Shown piece by piece: positions 9,943 to 19,266 of a DNA stretch of 64,000 nt. This DNA comes from Desulfobacula sp. GTDB taxonomy: Bacteria; Desulfobacterota; Desulfobacteria; Desulfobacterales; Desulfobacteraceae. Position 1 is the stretch's first letter, and every line of letters begins with the position of its first letter. The notes under the pieces are model-generated. The model did no database searches. It was not told where the DNA came from and saw only the letters and a program-made list of their open reading frames with translations. Location of the stretch: assembly GCA_023701135.1 (NCBI GenBank), contig JAMPXP010000019.1:44242-108241 (forward strand), in the 5' to 3' direction. Made by a program: the position numbers and the translations under genes.

Positions 9943-9963
9943 TCAGCACGTCAAAGATATGCT

Positions 9964-9993
9964 TGATGATAGTATCAGATGATGCTATCATCA
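9964..9993 (+). promoter_or_regulatory. Palindromic operator candidate before the Fic gene
   Basis: Perfect 9-base inverted arms, TGATGATAG (9964-9972) and CTATCATCA (9985-9993), are separated by 12 bases and end 7 bases before the Fic ATG. There is no obvious Shine-Dalgarno sequence between it and the start. The position and symmetry suggest a repressor site, possibly for self-control by the winged-helix-like C terminus of the Fic protein itself. That role is inference. Confidence 0.45.
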
Positions 9994-10000
9994 TTGCGCT

Positions 10001-10960
10001 ATGAAACCGCCTTACGACATAACGAACAGGATACTGCTCCTTTACGGACAGATTACGGAAGCGCTCGGCTCGTGTAAAAGCCTGTTGCTGATGAAGCCGG
10101 AAGCAAGGCTGAGGAAACAGAACAGGATTAAGACGATTCATTCATCGCTTGCCATTGAGGGGAATACCCTGGATATCGACCATGTAACGGCGCTGATTGA
10201 AAATACAAGGGTTGTCGGACCCAAAAAAGACATTCTGGAAGTTCAGAATGCCGTTCGGGCTTATGATCAACTCGCAGAATTTGATCCATATGCTGCAAAT
10301 GACTTTTTAAAAGCTCACAAAGTCTTAATGGATGGCTTGGTTGAATCAGCAGGGCGATATAGAAAGAAACACGTCGGGATCTTAAAAGGGTCGGAAGTTC
10401 AGCATGTGGCACCCGGTTACGCCATGGTGCCGGGGCTGATGAAGGATCTGTTCAGCTACATTAAGAAAGATACGGATATTGATATTATAAAGAGTTGTGT
10501 CTTTCACTATGAAATGGAATTCATACATCCCTTTGAAGATGGAAACGGCAGGCTGGGAAGATTCTGGCAAACACGGCTTCTCATGGAAGTGAACCCGATA
10601 TTTGAATATGTGCCCATTGAGGAGACAATAAAGAATAATCAGGAACAATATTATAAGACCCTGGCCGAAGCCGATCATACAGGGAAATCAACCATTTTTA
10701 TTGAGTTTATGCTTGAAACCATAAACAAGACCTTACGCAGGACAATTGATGAATCCAATCCGGGAACCATTGATTATCAAAAAAGGACGGAGTTCGCACT
10801 TGCAGCCCTGGAAGGCTGGTTTGACAGGAAAGACTACATGAAAATAAACAAAGGAATATCTACTGCTACGGCAAGCCGTGACCTGAAACAATTGCTTTTG
10901 GAGGGAAAAATCGAATCCACCGGTGGAGGAAGAATGACAAAGTATAAGAGGAAGCTGTAA
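10001..10960 (+). CDS. Fic-family protein (class II, probable AMP transferase)
   Basis: This 319-residue Fic protein would transfer AMP (or another nucleotide phosphate) to a hydroxyl on a target protein. The catalytic loop HPFEDGNGRLGR begins at residue 176 and keeps the catalytic histidine and the anion-binding glycines and arginine. The N-terminal Fic_N region holds the inhibitory helix motif SLAIEGN near residues 48-54. That matches (S/T)xxxE(G/N), so self-inhibition is built in as in class II Fic enzymes. The C terminus (about 260-319, SRDLKQLLLEGKIESTGGG) resembles a winged helix. The target is unknown. Its stop lies one base before the TTG of the next gene, so the two may be translated together. 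It may have arrived with the cassettes upstream. Confidence 0.9.
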   Translation: MKPPYDITNRILLLYGQITEALGSCKSLLLMKPEARLRKQNRIKTIHSSLAIEGNTLDIDHVTALIENTRVVGPKKDILEVQNAVRAYDQLAEFDPYAANDFLKAHKVLMDGLVESAGRYRKKHVGILKGSEVQHVAPGYAMVPGLMKDLFSYIKKDTDIDIIKSCVFHYEMEFIHPFEDGNGRLGRFWQTRLLMEVNPIFEYVPIEETIKNNQEQYYKTLAEADHTGKSTIFIEFMLETINKTLRRTIDESNPGTIDYQKRTEFALAALEGWFDRKDYMKINKGISTATASRDLKQLLLEGKIESTGGGRMTKYKRKL

Positions 10961-10961
10961 A

Positions 10962-13436
10962 TTGAATCGTCTATCCCTGAAATCAAGGCTCATTGTCAAT
11001 ACCCTGGTCATTCTGACCCTGGCCCTGGGGTTCAATGCCATGCTGACCCTGAATTCCCTTGAAAAATTTTATGTGGAATCCATTGCCTCCCAGTACAGCG
11101 TCGTTGGCAAGGATTTGAAACGCAATATCGAGCGCTCCCTGGGGTTTGGAAAATCCATTGAAAATTTTGTCGGCATGGAAAAAATCCTGGAAGACACAAA
11201 AAGCAATTTAATCCAAAAAAATGTCCGGGATGAGGCAGCCATCCATCTCAGCACTTCAACCAGCGATGATGTTTCCGTGTCCATGGCCCTGCCCGACGGC
11301 CGGATTCTTTCCAGCACCCGGCCGGATCTGGTCGGCACCCGGCCGGCGGTCCATGCCCGGATCGATTATAAAAACGCCCCGGATCAGGCTTCGCCCGCCT
11401 ATATCAAATACAAGGATACCTATGTGACCCATATTTCCATCCGGGATGCCAAGGATGAATGGGTGGCCACGGCCATGATCCTGTTTAACCAGGACCAGGT
11501 GAAATCCGTTCTGAAAAAGGTCCGGAATCAGAGCATCGCCCTCATTTCAGCCATTCTATGCGGGGGAGTGGCGGTTCTGGCCTTGATGTTTCATTTTATG
11601 CTGCCGGACAAGACCGGTTCGCCCGGAAAGAACGGCAATTCCTCCAAATTGAAGCTCCAGGTGATGGTGTTCCTGGTGGTCGGCCTTGCCCAGATTGTGT
11701 TTTCAGGCATCAATACCTATTCCTTTAAGACCTATTATCTTGAGATCAACCGGCAGAAAGCCGGCAGCCTGATCCATCTTTTGAAGGAGGATATCGAATT
11801 CCTTCTGAACAGGAATATCCAGATCCACAAACTGGTCAGGATCGATGCGGAATTGAACAAGATCATCACCGGCTCTCCGGAACTCCGGGAAATCGCCATC
11901 CTGGATGCGGACGGGACGCCCCTGTACAGGGCCGTAAGCCCCGAGGCCGGAAACCCAGACGCTGGAAACCCAGACGCTGGAAACCTGGCCGGCGGGGCCG
12001 GGATCAAGGAGGAAGACCCGTATACCATCCGGGTTGAATTAATGAAGGAAGGCCGCATTGAAGGCTATATCTCCACCCAAATTTTAAAAAAGGCTTTATT
12101 CAAGAAACTCCTGGAAACCGGCCTGGATTCGGCCACCATTATCGTCATCTCCATCCTGTTTTTCGGGGAACTGCTGGTTCTGGCCTTCCAGTTCATCAAT
12201 CGTCAGGCAAGGGCTTCGTCGGCAAGGCGAATCCATTATAAGAGCATCCGGCCCATTGCCTTTTTGTTTCTGTTTTGTATTGATATATCCATTTCATTTC
12301 TTCCCCTGCACATGGAAGCCCTTTATAAACCGGTTTTCGGATTTTCCAAGGCCATGGTCATGGGGCTGCCCATCTCCATGGAAATGTTTGCTTCGGGCCT
12401 TGCCATTCTATGGGCCGGGGTATGGATGGACCGGAGGGGATGGTATGAGCCGTTTTTCTGGGGGCTGGTGCTCTCCTTTCTCGGCCTGCTGTATTCCTGG
12501 GCCGCCCCCAACGCCCTTCAGTTCATTCTGTCCAGGGGGATGGTGGGCGCGGGATACGGCTTATCCCTCATGGCCGTCCAGGGGTTTGTCATTGTCCACT
12601 GTGATGAGAAAAACCAGGCCCAGGGTCTGGCCCAGCTTTTTGCCGGTGTCTATGCCGGAAGCATCTGCGGCGCCGCCATGGGGGCCATGCTGGCGGAAAG
12701 AATCGGGTATAGGATCGTGTTTCTCATTGCCGCCGCCATCCTTGTTCTTTTGATCCTGGGCATTCTGGTCCTCATGGAGGCTTCCTTTAAACGGCAAAAA
12801 CCCATGACAGGGTCCCATGACGGGCCCGCCGGGCCGGCGCAGATCCGGGCGTTTTTCTTTAACCGGAGCATCCTCGGGCTTCTGCTCTTTGGGATCATTC
12901 CCAGCGCCACGGCCGTGGTGGGATTTGTAAATTATTTTTTCCCGGTTTACCTGGACCGGATCGGCACGTCCCAGTCCAATATCGGCCGGATATATATGGT
13001 GTTCGGCCTCTGTCTCATCTATATCGCCCCCTTCGTCGGCAGGATCATGGATGCCTCGGGCAGTAAGAAAAAATACCTGGTTATGGGCGGGGCCCTGGGC
13101 AGCTTTGCCCTTATCCTCTATTATTTTTTCGGCGGCCTTGCCGTTACCGCCGGGGCCATCTTTTTGTTGGGCCTTTCCATGTGTTTTGACGCTTCCCGGC
13201 CCTATGCCCTGACCTTCAGGGAAACCCGGAACCTGGGCATTGGAAAATCCCTGAGTATTTTTACCTCCTTTGAGAAAATCGGTCAGATCATGGGTCCTGT
13301 TCTCTTCGGGGTCCTGTTCTTGGCAAAGAATCTTCCCCTGGCCCTGGCCTATTTTGGGATCGGCTACCTGGCCCTGACCCTGGCGTTTTTCCTCACGGCC
13401 CAAAAGGATGGCCCGTCTTCCCCGGATAGCCCATGA
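10962..13436 (+). CDS. Cache-like sensor domains fused to a major facilitator transporter
   Basis: This is an 824-residue inner-membrane protein with an unusual order. A membrane segment (about 10-30) leads to an extracytoplasmic Cache-like domain (about 31-190, with LPDGRILSSTRPDLVG). Two membrane segments (near 195-215 and 225-245) and a second extracytoplasmic domain (about 246-390) follow, then another membrane segment and about 12 hydrophobic segments of an MFS permease (about 430-815). The start is TTG at 10962, supported by a GAGGAAG site and by the hydrophobic segment right after it. A small NPDAG repeat lies in the second sensor domain. The last four bases overlap the next gene as ATGA. 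The likely role is ligand-regulated transport; the substrate is unknown. Confidence 0.8.
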   Translation: MNRLSLKSRLIVNTLVILTLALGFNAMLTLNSLEKFYVESIASQYSVVGKDLKRNIERSLGFGKSIENFVGMEKILEDTKSNLIQKNVRDEAAIHLSTSTSDDVSVSMALPDGRILSSTRPDLVGTRPAVHARIDYKNAPDQASPAYIKYKDTYVTHISIRDAKDEWVATAMILFNQDQVKSVLKKVRNQSIALISAILCGGVAVLALMFHFMLPDKTGSPGKNGNSSKLKLQVMVFLVVGLAQIVFSGINTYSFKTYYLEINRQKAGSLIHLLKEDIEFLLNRNIQIHKLVRIDAELNKIITGSPELREIAILDADGTPLYRAVSPEAGNPDAGNPDAGNLAGGAGIKEEDPYTIRVELMKEGRIEGYISTQILKKALFKKLLETGLDSATIIVISILFFGELLVLAFQFINRQARASSARRIHYKSIRPIAFLFLFCIDISISFLPLHMEALYKPVFGFSKAMVMGLPISMEMFASGLAILWAGVWMDRRGWYEPFFWGLVLSFLGLLYSWAAPNALQFILSRGMVGAGYGLSLMAVQGFVIVHCDEKNQAQGLAQLFAGVYAGSICGAAMGAMLAERIGYRIVFLIAAAILVLLILGILVLMEASFKRQKPMTGSHDGPAGPAQIRAFFFNRSILGLLLFGIIPSATAVVGFVNYFFPVYLDRIGTSQSNIGRIYMVFGLCLIYIAPFVGRIMDASGSKKKYLVMGGALGSFALILYYFFGGLAVTAGAIFLLGLSMCFDASRPYALTFRETRNLGIGKSLSIFTSFEKIGQIMGPVLFGVLFLAKNLPLALAYFGIGYLALTLAFFLTAQKDGPSSPDSP
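11951..11980 (+). repeat. 15-bp in-frame tandem repeat
   Basis: Two exact copies of AAACCCAGACGCTGG, with degenerate partial copies on either side, encode repeated NPDAG units in the second extracytoplasmic domain of the Cache-MFS protein. Because the unit is a multiple of three, copy-number change would keep the frame. Confidence 0.8.
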
Positions 13437-14902
13437 CACCTGACGCCTTATTGGATCTTGCCTGCAAGGGCCTGCCAAAGGTCGGCCGGATCATCGGGCA
13501 GTACGGGGATCTGTCCCTGCCCGGCTATCTTGAAACCCTTGTCCCGGATGCCGGAACCCCTTCCTATCAGCCGAGAAAGGATTTGCTGGAGGTGGTGCGT
13601 CAGTATATTGAGCCTTTGCTGGGGCTTGATGCTGCAAAGACGGCAGTGCAGGACCTGGAGGAACGTCCCGTGGTCCTGACGGCATCCCATTTCGGGGTGG
13701 AATATTTTGCCCAGACCTTTCAGGGCCGGGTCATCTTCGCACTTTCGGCCCTGAAAAAGCAGATCCCCACCTTCCTGACCTTTGCCTGCGGAAATATTCC
13801 CCTTAACAATGCCGTCTTTCCCAGGGGCGCCCTGATTTACCAGGGCAGGCCCGAAGATCTGGACCATCTGCCCGTGCGGTTGCCTGTTTTTCCGGAACGG
13901 CTCAAAAGAACCATCGTCAATGCAGCCCCTGCCTTTGACCGGGATATGGTGGACCGGGCCGGGGCAAGATTCAGCCGGATGGCGGCGGAGCAAGATATCC
14001 CGCCCGGGGTTTGTGATGCCCTGCATCATATCCTTGAAGACATGTATGGGAACCCTACGGTTCTGGCTCTGTCTTCCTATTCAGACCAGTCTGTTGTCGT
14101 GAACCGGTTGATCTGGAAGCGGATTTTCAAAGGCATGGACAGTGCCCCGGAGTCAATCTGCCTGGAGTTTGAACGCATTGCAGGCCGGCTTCTGGAAATG
14201 GATCTCTTTAATCCCCAAAGCCTGGCCGGGCTCATCCTGTTTGACCCTGACCTGAGGGAGGGGGTTTTGGCGGAGCTGTCTTCAACCTGGGGGCCTGTTT
14301 TTTTCTGGGGAATGGATGATGCAGGACGGAAATTTTCCCTGGACCTGGAGGCAGGGAGTTCCGGTATCCCGTCCTTTTCCGGCCTGGATGACAAGGGCCG
14401 GTCCCGGCAATGGCCCTGTACTCCCGAAGCCTTGCAGGCTGGGATATCTGAAGGCCGTCTCCTTCCCTCCCTGTTTTTGTGCTTTGCCGTTCTCTTGTTT
14501 GCCCGGGGCCTGACCTGTATCGGCGGCTATCTCCAGGGAGAATACCTTCCGGCCATGCAAAGGGGCCTGGTCCGGGCCCTGGAAAAGATCCGGAAATATG
14601 AGACCTTGGCCGGTTTCGTGGCCCGGGCCCGGACCGATGCCTATGTGGACGGCATGCTGGCGGTCATGGCCAGGGTGGGGGATCATCTGGTGCCGGCCGG
14701 GCCTGTTGAACTGATGGCCGGTGGAATGACCCTGGCCGATATGGATCACCTGTCCCGGCTCACGGTGCGGGAAGCTCACCTGGCAGACCTCTTCGAGACC
14801 CTTCAGGATGCCGTCCCGGCCGATACCCTTCCCCACGGATGGAAACGGCAATGGGCCAAGGATACCTTCCAATCCTTGAAAGATAAGGTGGTGATGAAAT
14901 AA
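13433..14902 (+). CDS. Conserved-looking protein of unknown function, coupled to the Cache-MFS gene
   Basis: I do not recognise this 489-residue protein. It is mostly soluble. One hydrophobic stretch (LLPSLFLCFAVLLFARGL, near residue 350) might be buried or membrane-touching. Motifs that look conserved are TASHFGVEYFAQTF near residue 80 and CGNIPLNNAVFPRG near 120. Its ATG overlaps the stop of the Cache-MFS gene (ATGA), so the two are very probably one operon and functionally linked, for example an enzyme making or using the transported compound. It ends 7 bases from the convergent binding-protein gene. There is no signal peptide. No function is assigned. Confidence 0.8.
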   Translation: MTPDALLDLACKGLPKVGRIIGQYGDLSLPGYLETLVPDAGTPSYQPRKDLLEVVRQYIEPLLGLDAAKTAVQDLEERPVVLTASHFGVEYFAQTFQGRVIFALSALKKQIPTFLTFACGNIPLNNAVFPRGALIYQGRPEDLDHLPVRLPVFPERLKRTIVNAAPAFDRDMVDRAGARFSRMAAEQDIPPGVCDALHHILEDMYGNPTVLALSSYSDQSVVVNRLIWKRIFKGMDSAPESICLEFERIAGRLLEMDLFNPQSLAGLILFDPDLREGVLAELSSTWGPVFFWGMDDAGRKFSLDLEAGSSGIPSFSGLDDKGRSRQWPCTPEALQAGISEGRLLPSLFLCFAVLLFARGLTCIGGYLQGEYLPAMQRGLVRALEKIRKYETLAGFVARARTDAYVDGMLAVMARVGDHLVPAGPVELMAGGMTLADMDHLSRLTVREAHLADLFETLQDAVPADTLPHGWKRQWAKDTFQSLKDKVVMK

Positions 14903-14909
14903 GATCCGT

Positions 14910-16073
14910 CTATTTTCTGGCCGGTTTTATTTCCGTATAGATTTCATCGGCTGATCCCAACACATCCACGGGCGGGTCATATTGAATCAATTCGGCGGTC
15001 TTGAGGTTGATGGCAATTTTAGGCGGTTCTTCAAACAATTGATCCAGTTGTCCGGGTTTGGCCCCATTGAATATTTTGGCCATGCTTTCTGCAAAAAACC
15101 GGCCCACATATTTCCAACTGGCCTGGGAGATGCTCATTAAAAATCCGGCCTTGACTTCATCGGAACTGGCCTGGGCAAAGGTGGGGATCTGGGCCGCAGT
15201 GACAATCTTCACCAGTTCGGGAATGCTGCCCGGGTTGACCCCGTTCTGGGCCGTGACATAGATGGCATCCACTTTCCGGCTCAGGTCCCGGAAACATTTT
15301 TTTACAGTTTCTTCAGCCAGCTTCACATCCGGGATCTCATCCTGGGTATGACAACGGACCACTTCAAACCCGAGTTGCTTGGATAATTTTTCAATGTCAT
15401 GAATGGCGGCGTAAGCTCTGCCGGCCTTTGTGTCGGCATAGGCCACCCCTAAGGTTTTAAATCCGATGATGTCGTGAAACACCCGGATCTGTCGTTCATA
15501 CCGGAAGGGGTCCACCTGGGCCATGACATGATCAAACCCGGAATCCTCCCGGCTTTTTACGATCCCTGCGCCAATGGGGTCTGAGGAAGAGATCACAAGG
15601 GTGGGGGTGCTGTGGCGGTTATTGGCCAGGCCCTGGCCGGCCGTGGTGCCCGCGGCGATCATCAGGTGGATGTCCTTTTTCGTGTTCAGGCGGGAAATGA
15701 TGGTTTCAACGGTTTCCCTGGTCCGGGCCTCATCCCAGTCGGCGCTGTAATGGCCGTCCTCGGCAAATTCGATATAATCGCTTGTGATGTTTTTCCCCAG
15801 CCATTTCCAGAGGTCGCGGGTCTGCTCTCCCTGTTGTTCCGGGATATCCATGGGGCGTATCCAGCCCAGGGCCATTAATTCTTTTACGGTGGCCATAAAA
15901 ACCTGCTGGTAATCCAGATATTCTCCGCCTTCATAATAGCCGACCCGCCATTTTTTCTCATGGTTTGTTTTCGGCGTGACGCTGAACTTCCCCTTATCCT
16001 GGGCCGTTGCCGGCCAGACAGAAATACATGCAAACCAGAAAACCATGAGCCAGATCTTAAAAATGAATTTCAT
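14910..16073 (-). CDS. Periplasmic ABC-type substrate-binding protein (orphan)
   Basis: This 387-residue protein has an N-terminal signal peptide (FIFKIWLMVFWFACISVWPATAQ, cleavage probably after ATA near residue 24). The two-lobed fold resembles the ABC substrate-binding family PF04392 (TrpX-like), with motifs such as LMIAAGTTAGQGLA and VDAIYVTAQNGVNPGS. No ABC permease or ATPase lies in the window. It is the last gene of a tight minus-strand operon with a racemase and a SpoIIE phosphatase, 45 bases from the former. It may therefore deliver a ligand to the membrane sensor of that operon rather than feed a transporter. The ligand is unknown. Confidence 0.8.
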   Translation of the reverse strand: MKFIFKIWLMVFWFACISVWPATAQDKGKFSVTPKTNHEKKWRVGYYEGGEYLDYQQVFMATVKELMALGWIRPMDIPEQQGEQTRDLWKWLGKNITSDYIEFAEDGHYSADWDEARTRETVETIISRLNTKKDIHLMIAAGTTAGQGLANNRHSTPTLVISSSDPIGAGIVKSREDSGFDHVMAQVDPFRYERQIRVFHDIIGFKTLGVAYADTKAGRAYAAIHDIEKLSKQLGFEVVRCHTQDEIPDVKLAEETVKKCFRDLSRKVDAIYVTAQNGVNPGSIPELVKIVTAAQIPTFAQASSDEVKAGFLMSISQASWKYVGRFFAESMAKIFNGAKPGQLDQLFEEPPKIAINLKTAELIQYDPPVDVLGSADEIYTEIKPARK

Positions 16074-16118
16074 TGTTTCCCCTTTCCCAATTTACAGCCG
16101 CATTCTTTTTAAAGGCCC

Positions 16119-17186
16119 TCAGTAGTGATAAACAATATCCGTAAACGGACTCATAAAGGCCTGGAGCATGCTGATATAGTTCATTTTAAATTCGACAAAA
16201 TCACCGGGCTTTAAGGACCTTTGGCTGTCCGTGTAATCAATGACGGTATAATTGCTGTTGACGCAGACAATGAAAACCCCCCCATCCAGAGGCCTGAGCC
16301 CCAGGGGATAGGTATCGGAAATGCCGAAATTCAGAATGGCCCTTTTCCGTTTGCCCTTAAAAGCGGCCACAGGGCTGAACCCCAGGGCATCCACCCCTGA
16401 ATGCGGGCAAGGGCCGACATTTTTTTCCTGGGTTTCCAGGACATCTCCTTTGAATATCAGAACATCATCATGCAGATGTTCATGTTTACGGCAAAAGGCC
16501 GGGATATTCCCGAGAAAAATGGCTTCACCCAGCCTGATCTGGTTGATCCTGTCCGGCAGGCCATGGGATTTAAGCCATTCAAGGAAAACAGACCCGCCCA
16601 CGGAGACGGTTTCAACGGCAATGCCCAGCCGGGTTTCGATTTCAAGGGCCAGGTCCTGCAAGATCAGGACATTTTCTTCATCGGGCACCATTCCGGCGCA
16701 GCATCCCAGGTTTGTCCCGATGCCGGAAAAGCCGAGCCTTCGATCCCTGATGTCATGGATTTTTCTTACGGTATCCACCACATTTTCCGGCAGCACCCCT
16801 TCCCGCAGGTCGCCGGTATCCACCATCAGGATAATGTTGTGGGAACGGTTTTCAGCAACCAGGACCTCATTGATCCTCTGGATGACGGATATTTCGGAAT
16901 TGAGGCTGGTGCCGAAATGCCGGACCATTCGAGGGATTTCGTGAATGGAGGGCAGGGATATGAAAACCGGTTTCTGGGGCAGGGTTTCATCATGGGGTCC
17001 GGTCCTGGGGATGCTGGAAAAACCAAAGGTCTCTATGCCGTTTTCCCTCATGGTCCGGATGATGGCGGAATCCGGCCCCGGCCCTTTGAGTATGCCCATC
17101 ATATCAAGGCCTGCGGCTTTGCAGGAGCGGACCAGGAAGCGGATATTACGGGCCAGTTTTTCGATGTCTACCGTCAGTTGAGCCAT
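16119..17186 (-). CDS. PLP-dependent alanine-racemase-fold enzyme (ornithine racemase-like)
   Basis: This 355-residue protein has the alanine racemase N-terminal TIM-barrel fold seen in ornithine racemases and YhfX-like proteins. The probable PLP lysine is in GILKGPG near residue 34. The stretch VDTGDLREGV resembles the MVDLGDLREG motif of ornithine racemase, and VSVGGSVFLEW is a phosphate-binding-type loop. It has no signal peptide and should be cytoplasmic. It sits 41 bases downstream of the SpoIIE phosphatase and 45 upstream of the binding protein, in one operon. Racemisation of an amino acid, possibly ornithine or lysine, is likely, but the substrate cannot be read from sequence. Confidence 0.75.
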   Translation of the reverse strand: MAQLTVDIEKLARNIRFLVRSCKAAGLDMMGILKGPGPDSAIIRTMRENGIETFGFSSIPRTGPHDETLPQKPVFISLPSIHEIPRMVRHFGTSLNSEISVIQRINEVLVAENRSHNIILMVDTGDLREGVLPENVVDTVRKIHDIRDRRLGFSGIGTNLGCCAGMVPDEENVLILQDLALEIETRLGIAVETVSVGGSVFLEWLKSHGLPDRINQIRLGEAIFLGNIPAFCRKHEHLHDDVLIFKGDVLETQEKNVGPCPHSGVDALGFSPVAAFKGKRKRAILNFGISDTYPLGLRPLDGGVFIVCVNSNYTVIDYTDSQRSLKPGDFVEFKMNYISMLQAFMSPFTDIVYHY

Positions 17187-17227
17187 GCCTGTCCTTTTAT
17201 ACCATCCGAAAAAATAAATAAACCGGT

Positions 17228-19240
17228 TTAGGGGCGTTTTCCATTATATTTGATCATGAGCATGGCAATATCATCGGACTGGGGTGCGAGCCCTGAATGG
17301 TCCTTGATGCTGCCCAGGACCCGTTTGATCATTTCATCCGGAGGGGCGTCCTTGTTCTTTTGGATGCGGGCCAGCAGGCGCTGGTTGGAATATTGTTCCC
17401 CATCCAGGTCCATGGCTTCATTCACCCCGTCCGTATAAAGGAAAAACCCCTCTCCGGGAGACAGGGTGAATTCCAGATCCGTATAGGTCATTCCGGCCAT
17501 GGCCCCGACCAGGGGTTCATTTCTTCCTTTTCTATAATATGCCTCTCCCTCCCCTGGAATCACAATGGGCGGGTTATGACCGCCGTTGGCATATTGGATT
17601 TGCCCGGTCCGGATATTCAGGATGCCGATGATCAGGGTGACAAACATGGCCCTGGGGTTGTCCTGGCTCAGGATATTATTGATATTCACCATCATTTGGG
17701 AGGGAGAATGGATTTTTTCGCTCAGGGTCCGGATCAGGGTCCGTGTCACCACCATGAGCAGGGCCGAAGGGACTCCCTTGTCCGATACATCCCCCAGGGT
17801 AAAACACAGGCGGTCCTCATCCATGAGGAAGAAATCATACAGGTCTCCGCCGATCTCCTTTGCCGGCATCAGGGTGGCATAGAGGTCAAATTCCGTATAC
17901 TGGGGAAAGGAAGGAAAGGTTTTGGGCACCATGCCGAGCTGGATTTCCCTGGCAATGCTGAGTTCGCTCTCGATCCGCTCCCGGGAAGCCGTGGCGGTGA
18001 TCAGGTTTAATATATTACGGCTCAATTCCCGGCGCATTAAAATAAAGGATTCGGCCAGGGCCCCCACCTCGTCCTTATATTTGGCAGGCAGTTCATCAAT
18101 GGGGGTTTCAGAGGCCAGGGGTTTGGTAAAATCCAGTTCCGGGATTTCTTTTGCATAGGAGGATAAAAGGTTTAAAGGCTTTGCGATACGGATCACCAGA
18201 AGGATGACCACCGCCAGCCCGGTCATGAACAGAATCGTGGTGATCAGGCTCTGCCTGACCACCAGGGTCCGGGCCGGGGCGTTGATTTCATTCACCGGGA
18301 CAAAAACCGCCGTATACCATCTGAGCGGTTTGAAATAATTGCAATATACGATCATCTCGGTTTCATCCGCGTTGGAGGAAACGACCCGGAGTTTTGACAT
18401 CTCTGATCCTGCCGCAGCTTTGATGTCGTCATAGATGGTATTTTGGGTCAACCTGTTTTTGGACAGATGGATATCATTTTTGATGTGGTCCGGCGGCGGG
18501 ATCAGGATGGTGCCCTCTGCATCAAACATATACACGAACCCGTTCTTTGTGATGGTCAACTGCCTGGAAAATTCCGTGAGGGAGGCCCGTATTTTTTCCA
18601 GTTTTGCCTGGGCTTCGGCTTCAATATCACTGATGTCGATGGAGGTGGCAAGGGTATACCGCCATGGGTCCATGGGCAGGAAATGGGCGAGAACAGACCT
18701 TTTTTTACCCTCTCCGGTTTCAAGGACAAAGCCGGCATAATCTCCCTGTTTTTTAAGATTGTCAAAAGACATGACACGGGACAGGGTCTGGTGCTTGGTA
18801 TCCTTTAACGCTTTCCAGGCTTCCGTGGTAATGGTATTGCCCGAGCTTGCGAGAATGTGAGCGTCTTTATCGATGATAAAATAGGCGATTTCTCCGAAAG
18901 GCGCTGAGGCCAGCCATTGGATGGCCTGGTCCGCGGTCCTGTCCCGGCCGTTTTTTTCCCCGCCGCAATAGCCCTTGAAAACCGATTCGATCATATGGGA
19001 TGCGTCTTTTAACTGCTGCCGTTTCGAAAGGGTCATGGTTCTCTTGTCGGATAAAAGGTTGTGGTAGTCGTCCCGGATAATGATATCCAGGGAGTGGAGG
19101 ATATTGGCGGCAGACTTTTCCTGGGCCAGGAGCATGGCATTTCCCACATCCCGGTGCGTAAAATAGATAATGACAACCGCACAGACCACCATGACCAGGG
19201 TGACAAAGAAGATGATTTTTCCTTTGATTGTTGAAAACAT
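17228..19240 (-). CDS. Membrane PP2C/SpoIIE phosphatase with Cache and HAMP domains (RsbU-like)
   Basis: This 670-residue sensor phosphatase would dephosphorylate a STAS anti-anti-sigma-type protein. A membrane segment (about 7-28) leads to a periplasmic double-Cache domain (about 30-325). A second membrane segment (near 330-352) and a HAMP linker follow, then a SpoIIE/PP2C catalytic domain. The metal-binding aspartates are visible in GGDLYDFF, LGDVSDKG and QSDDIAM. I chose the ATG at 19240 because AAAGGA lies just before it; an upstream ATG at 19273 would overlap the preceding stop. The operon also holds a sheath-like protein, a racemase and a binding protein. A possible substrate is the STAS protein encoded at 48604. 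Confidence 0.87.
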   Translation of the reverse strand: MFSTIKGKIIFFVTLVMVVCAVVIIYFTHRDVGNAMLLAQEKSAANILHSLDIIIRDDYHNLLSDKRTMTLSKRQQLKDASHMIESVFKGYCGGEKNGRDRTADQAIQWLASAPFGEIAYFIIDKDAHILASSGNTITTEAWKALKDTKHQTLSRVMSFDNLKKQGDYAGFVLETGEGKKRSVLAHFLPMDPWRYTLATSIDISDIEAEAQAKLEKIRASLTEFSRQLTITKNGFVYMFDAEGTILIPPPDHIKNDIHLSKNRLTQNTIYDDIKAAAGSEMSKLRVVSSNADETEMIVYCNYFKPLRWYTAVFVPVNEINAPARTLVVRQSLITTILFMTGLAVVILLVIRIAKPLNLLSSYAKEIPELDFTKPLASETPIDELPAKYKDEVGALAESFILMRRELSRNILNLITATASRERIESELSIAREIQLGMVPKTFPSFPQYTEFDLYATLMPAKEIGGDLYDFFLMDEDRLCFTLGDVSDKGVPSALLMVVTRTLIRTLSEKIHSPSQMMVNINNILSQDNPRAMFVTLIIGILNIRTGQIQYANGGHNPPIVIPGEGEAYYRKGRNEPLVGAMAGMTYTDLEFTLSPGEGFFLYTDGVNEAMDLDGEQYSNQRLLARIQKNKDAPPDEMIKRVLGSIKDHSGLAPQSDDIAMLMIKYNGKRP

Positions 19241-19266
19241 GATGTCCTTTCTCTTTTTATTCAAAC

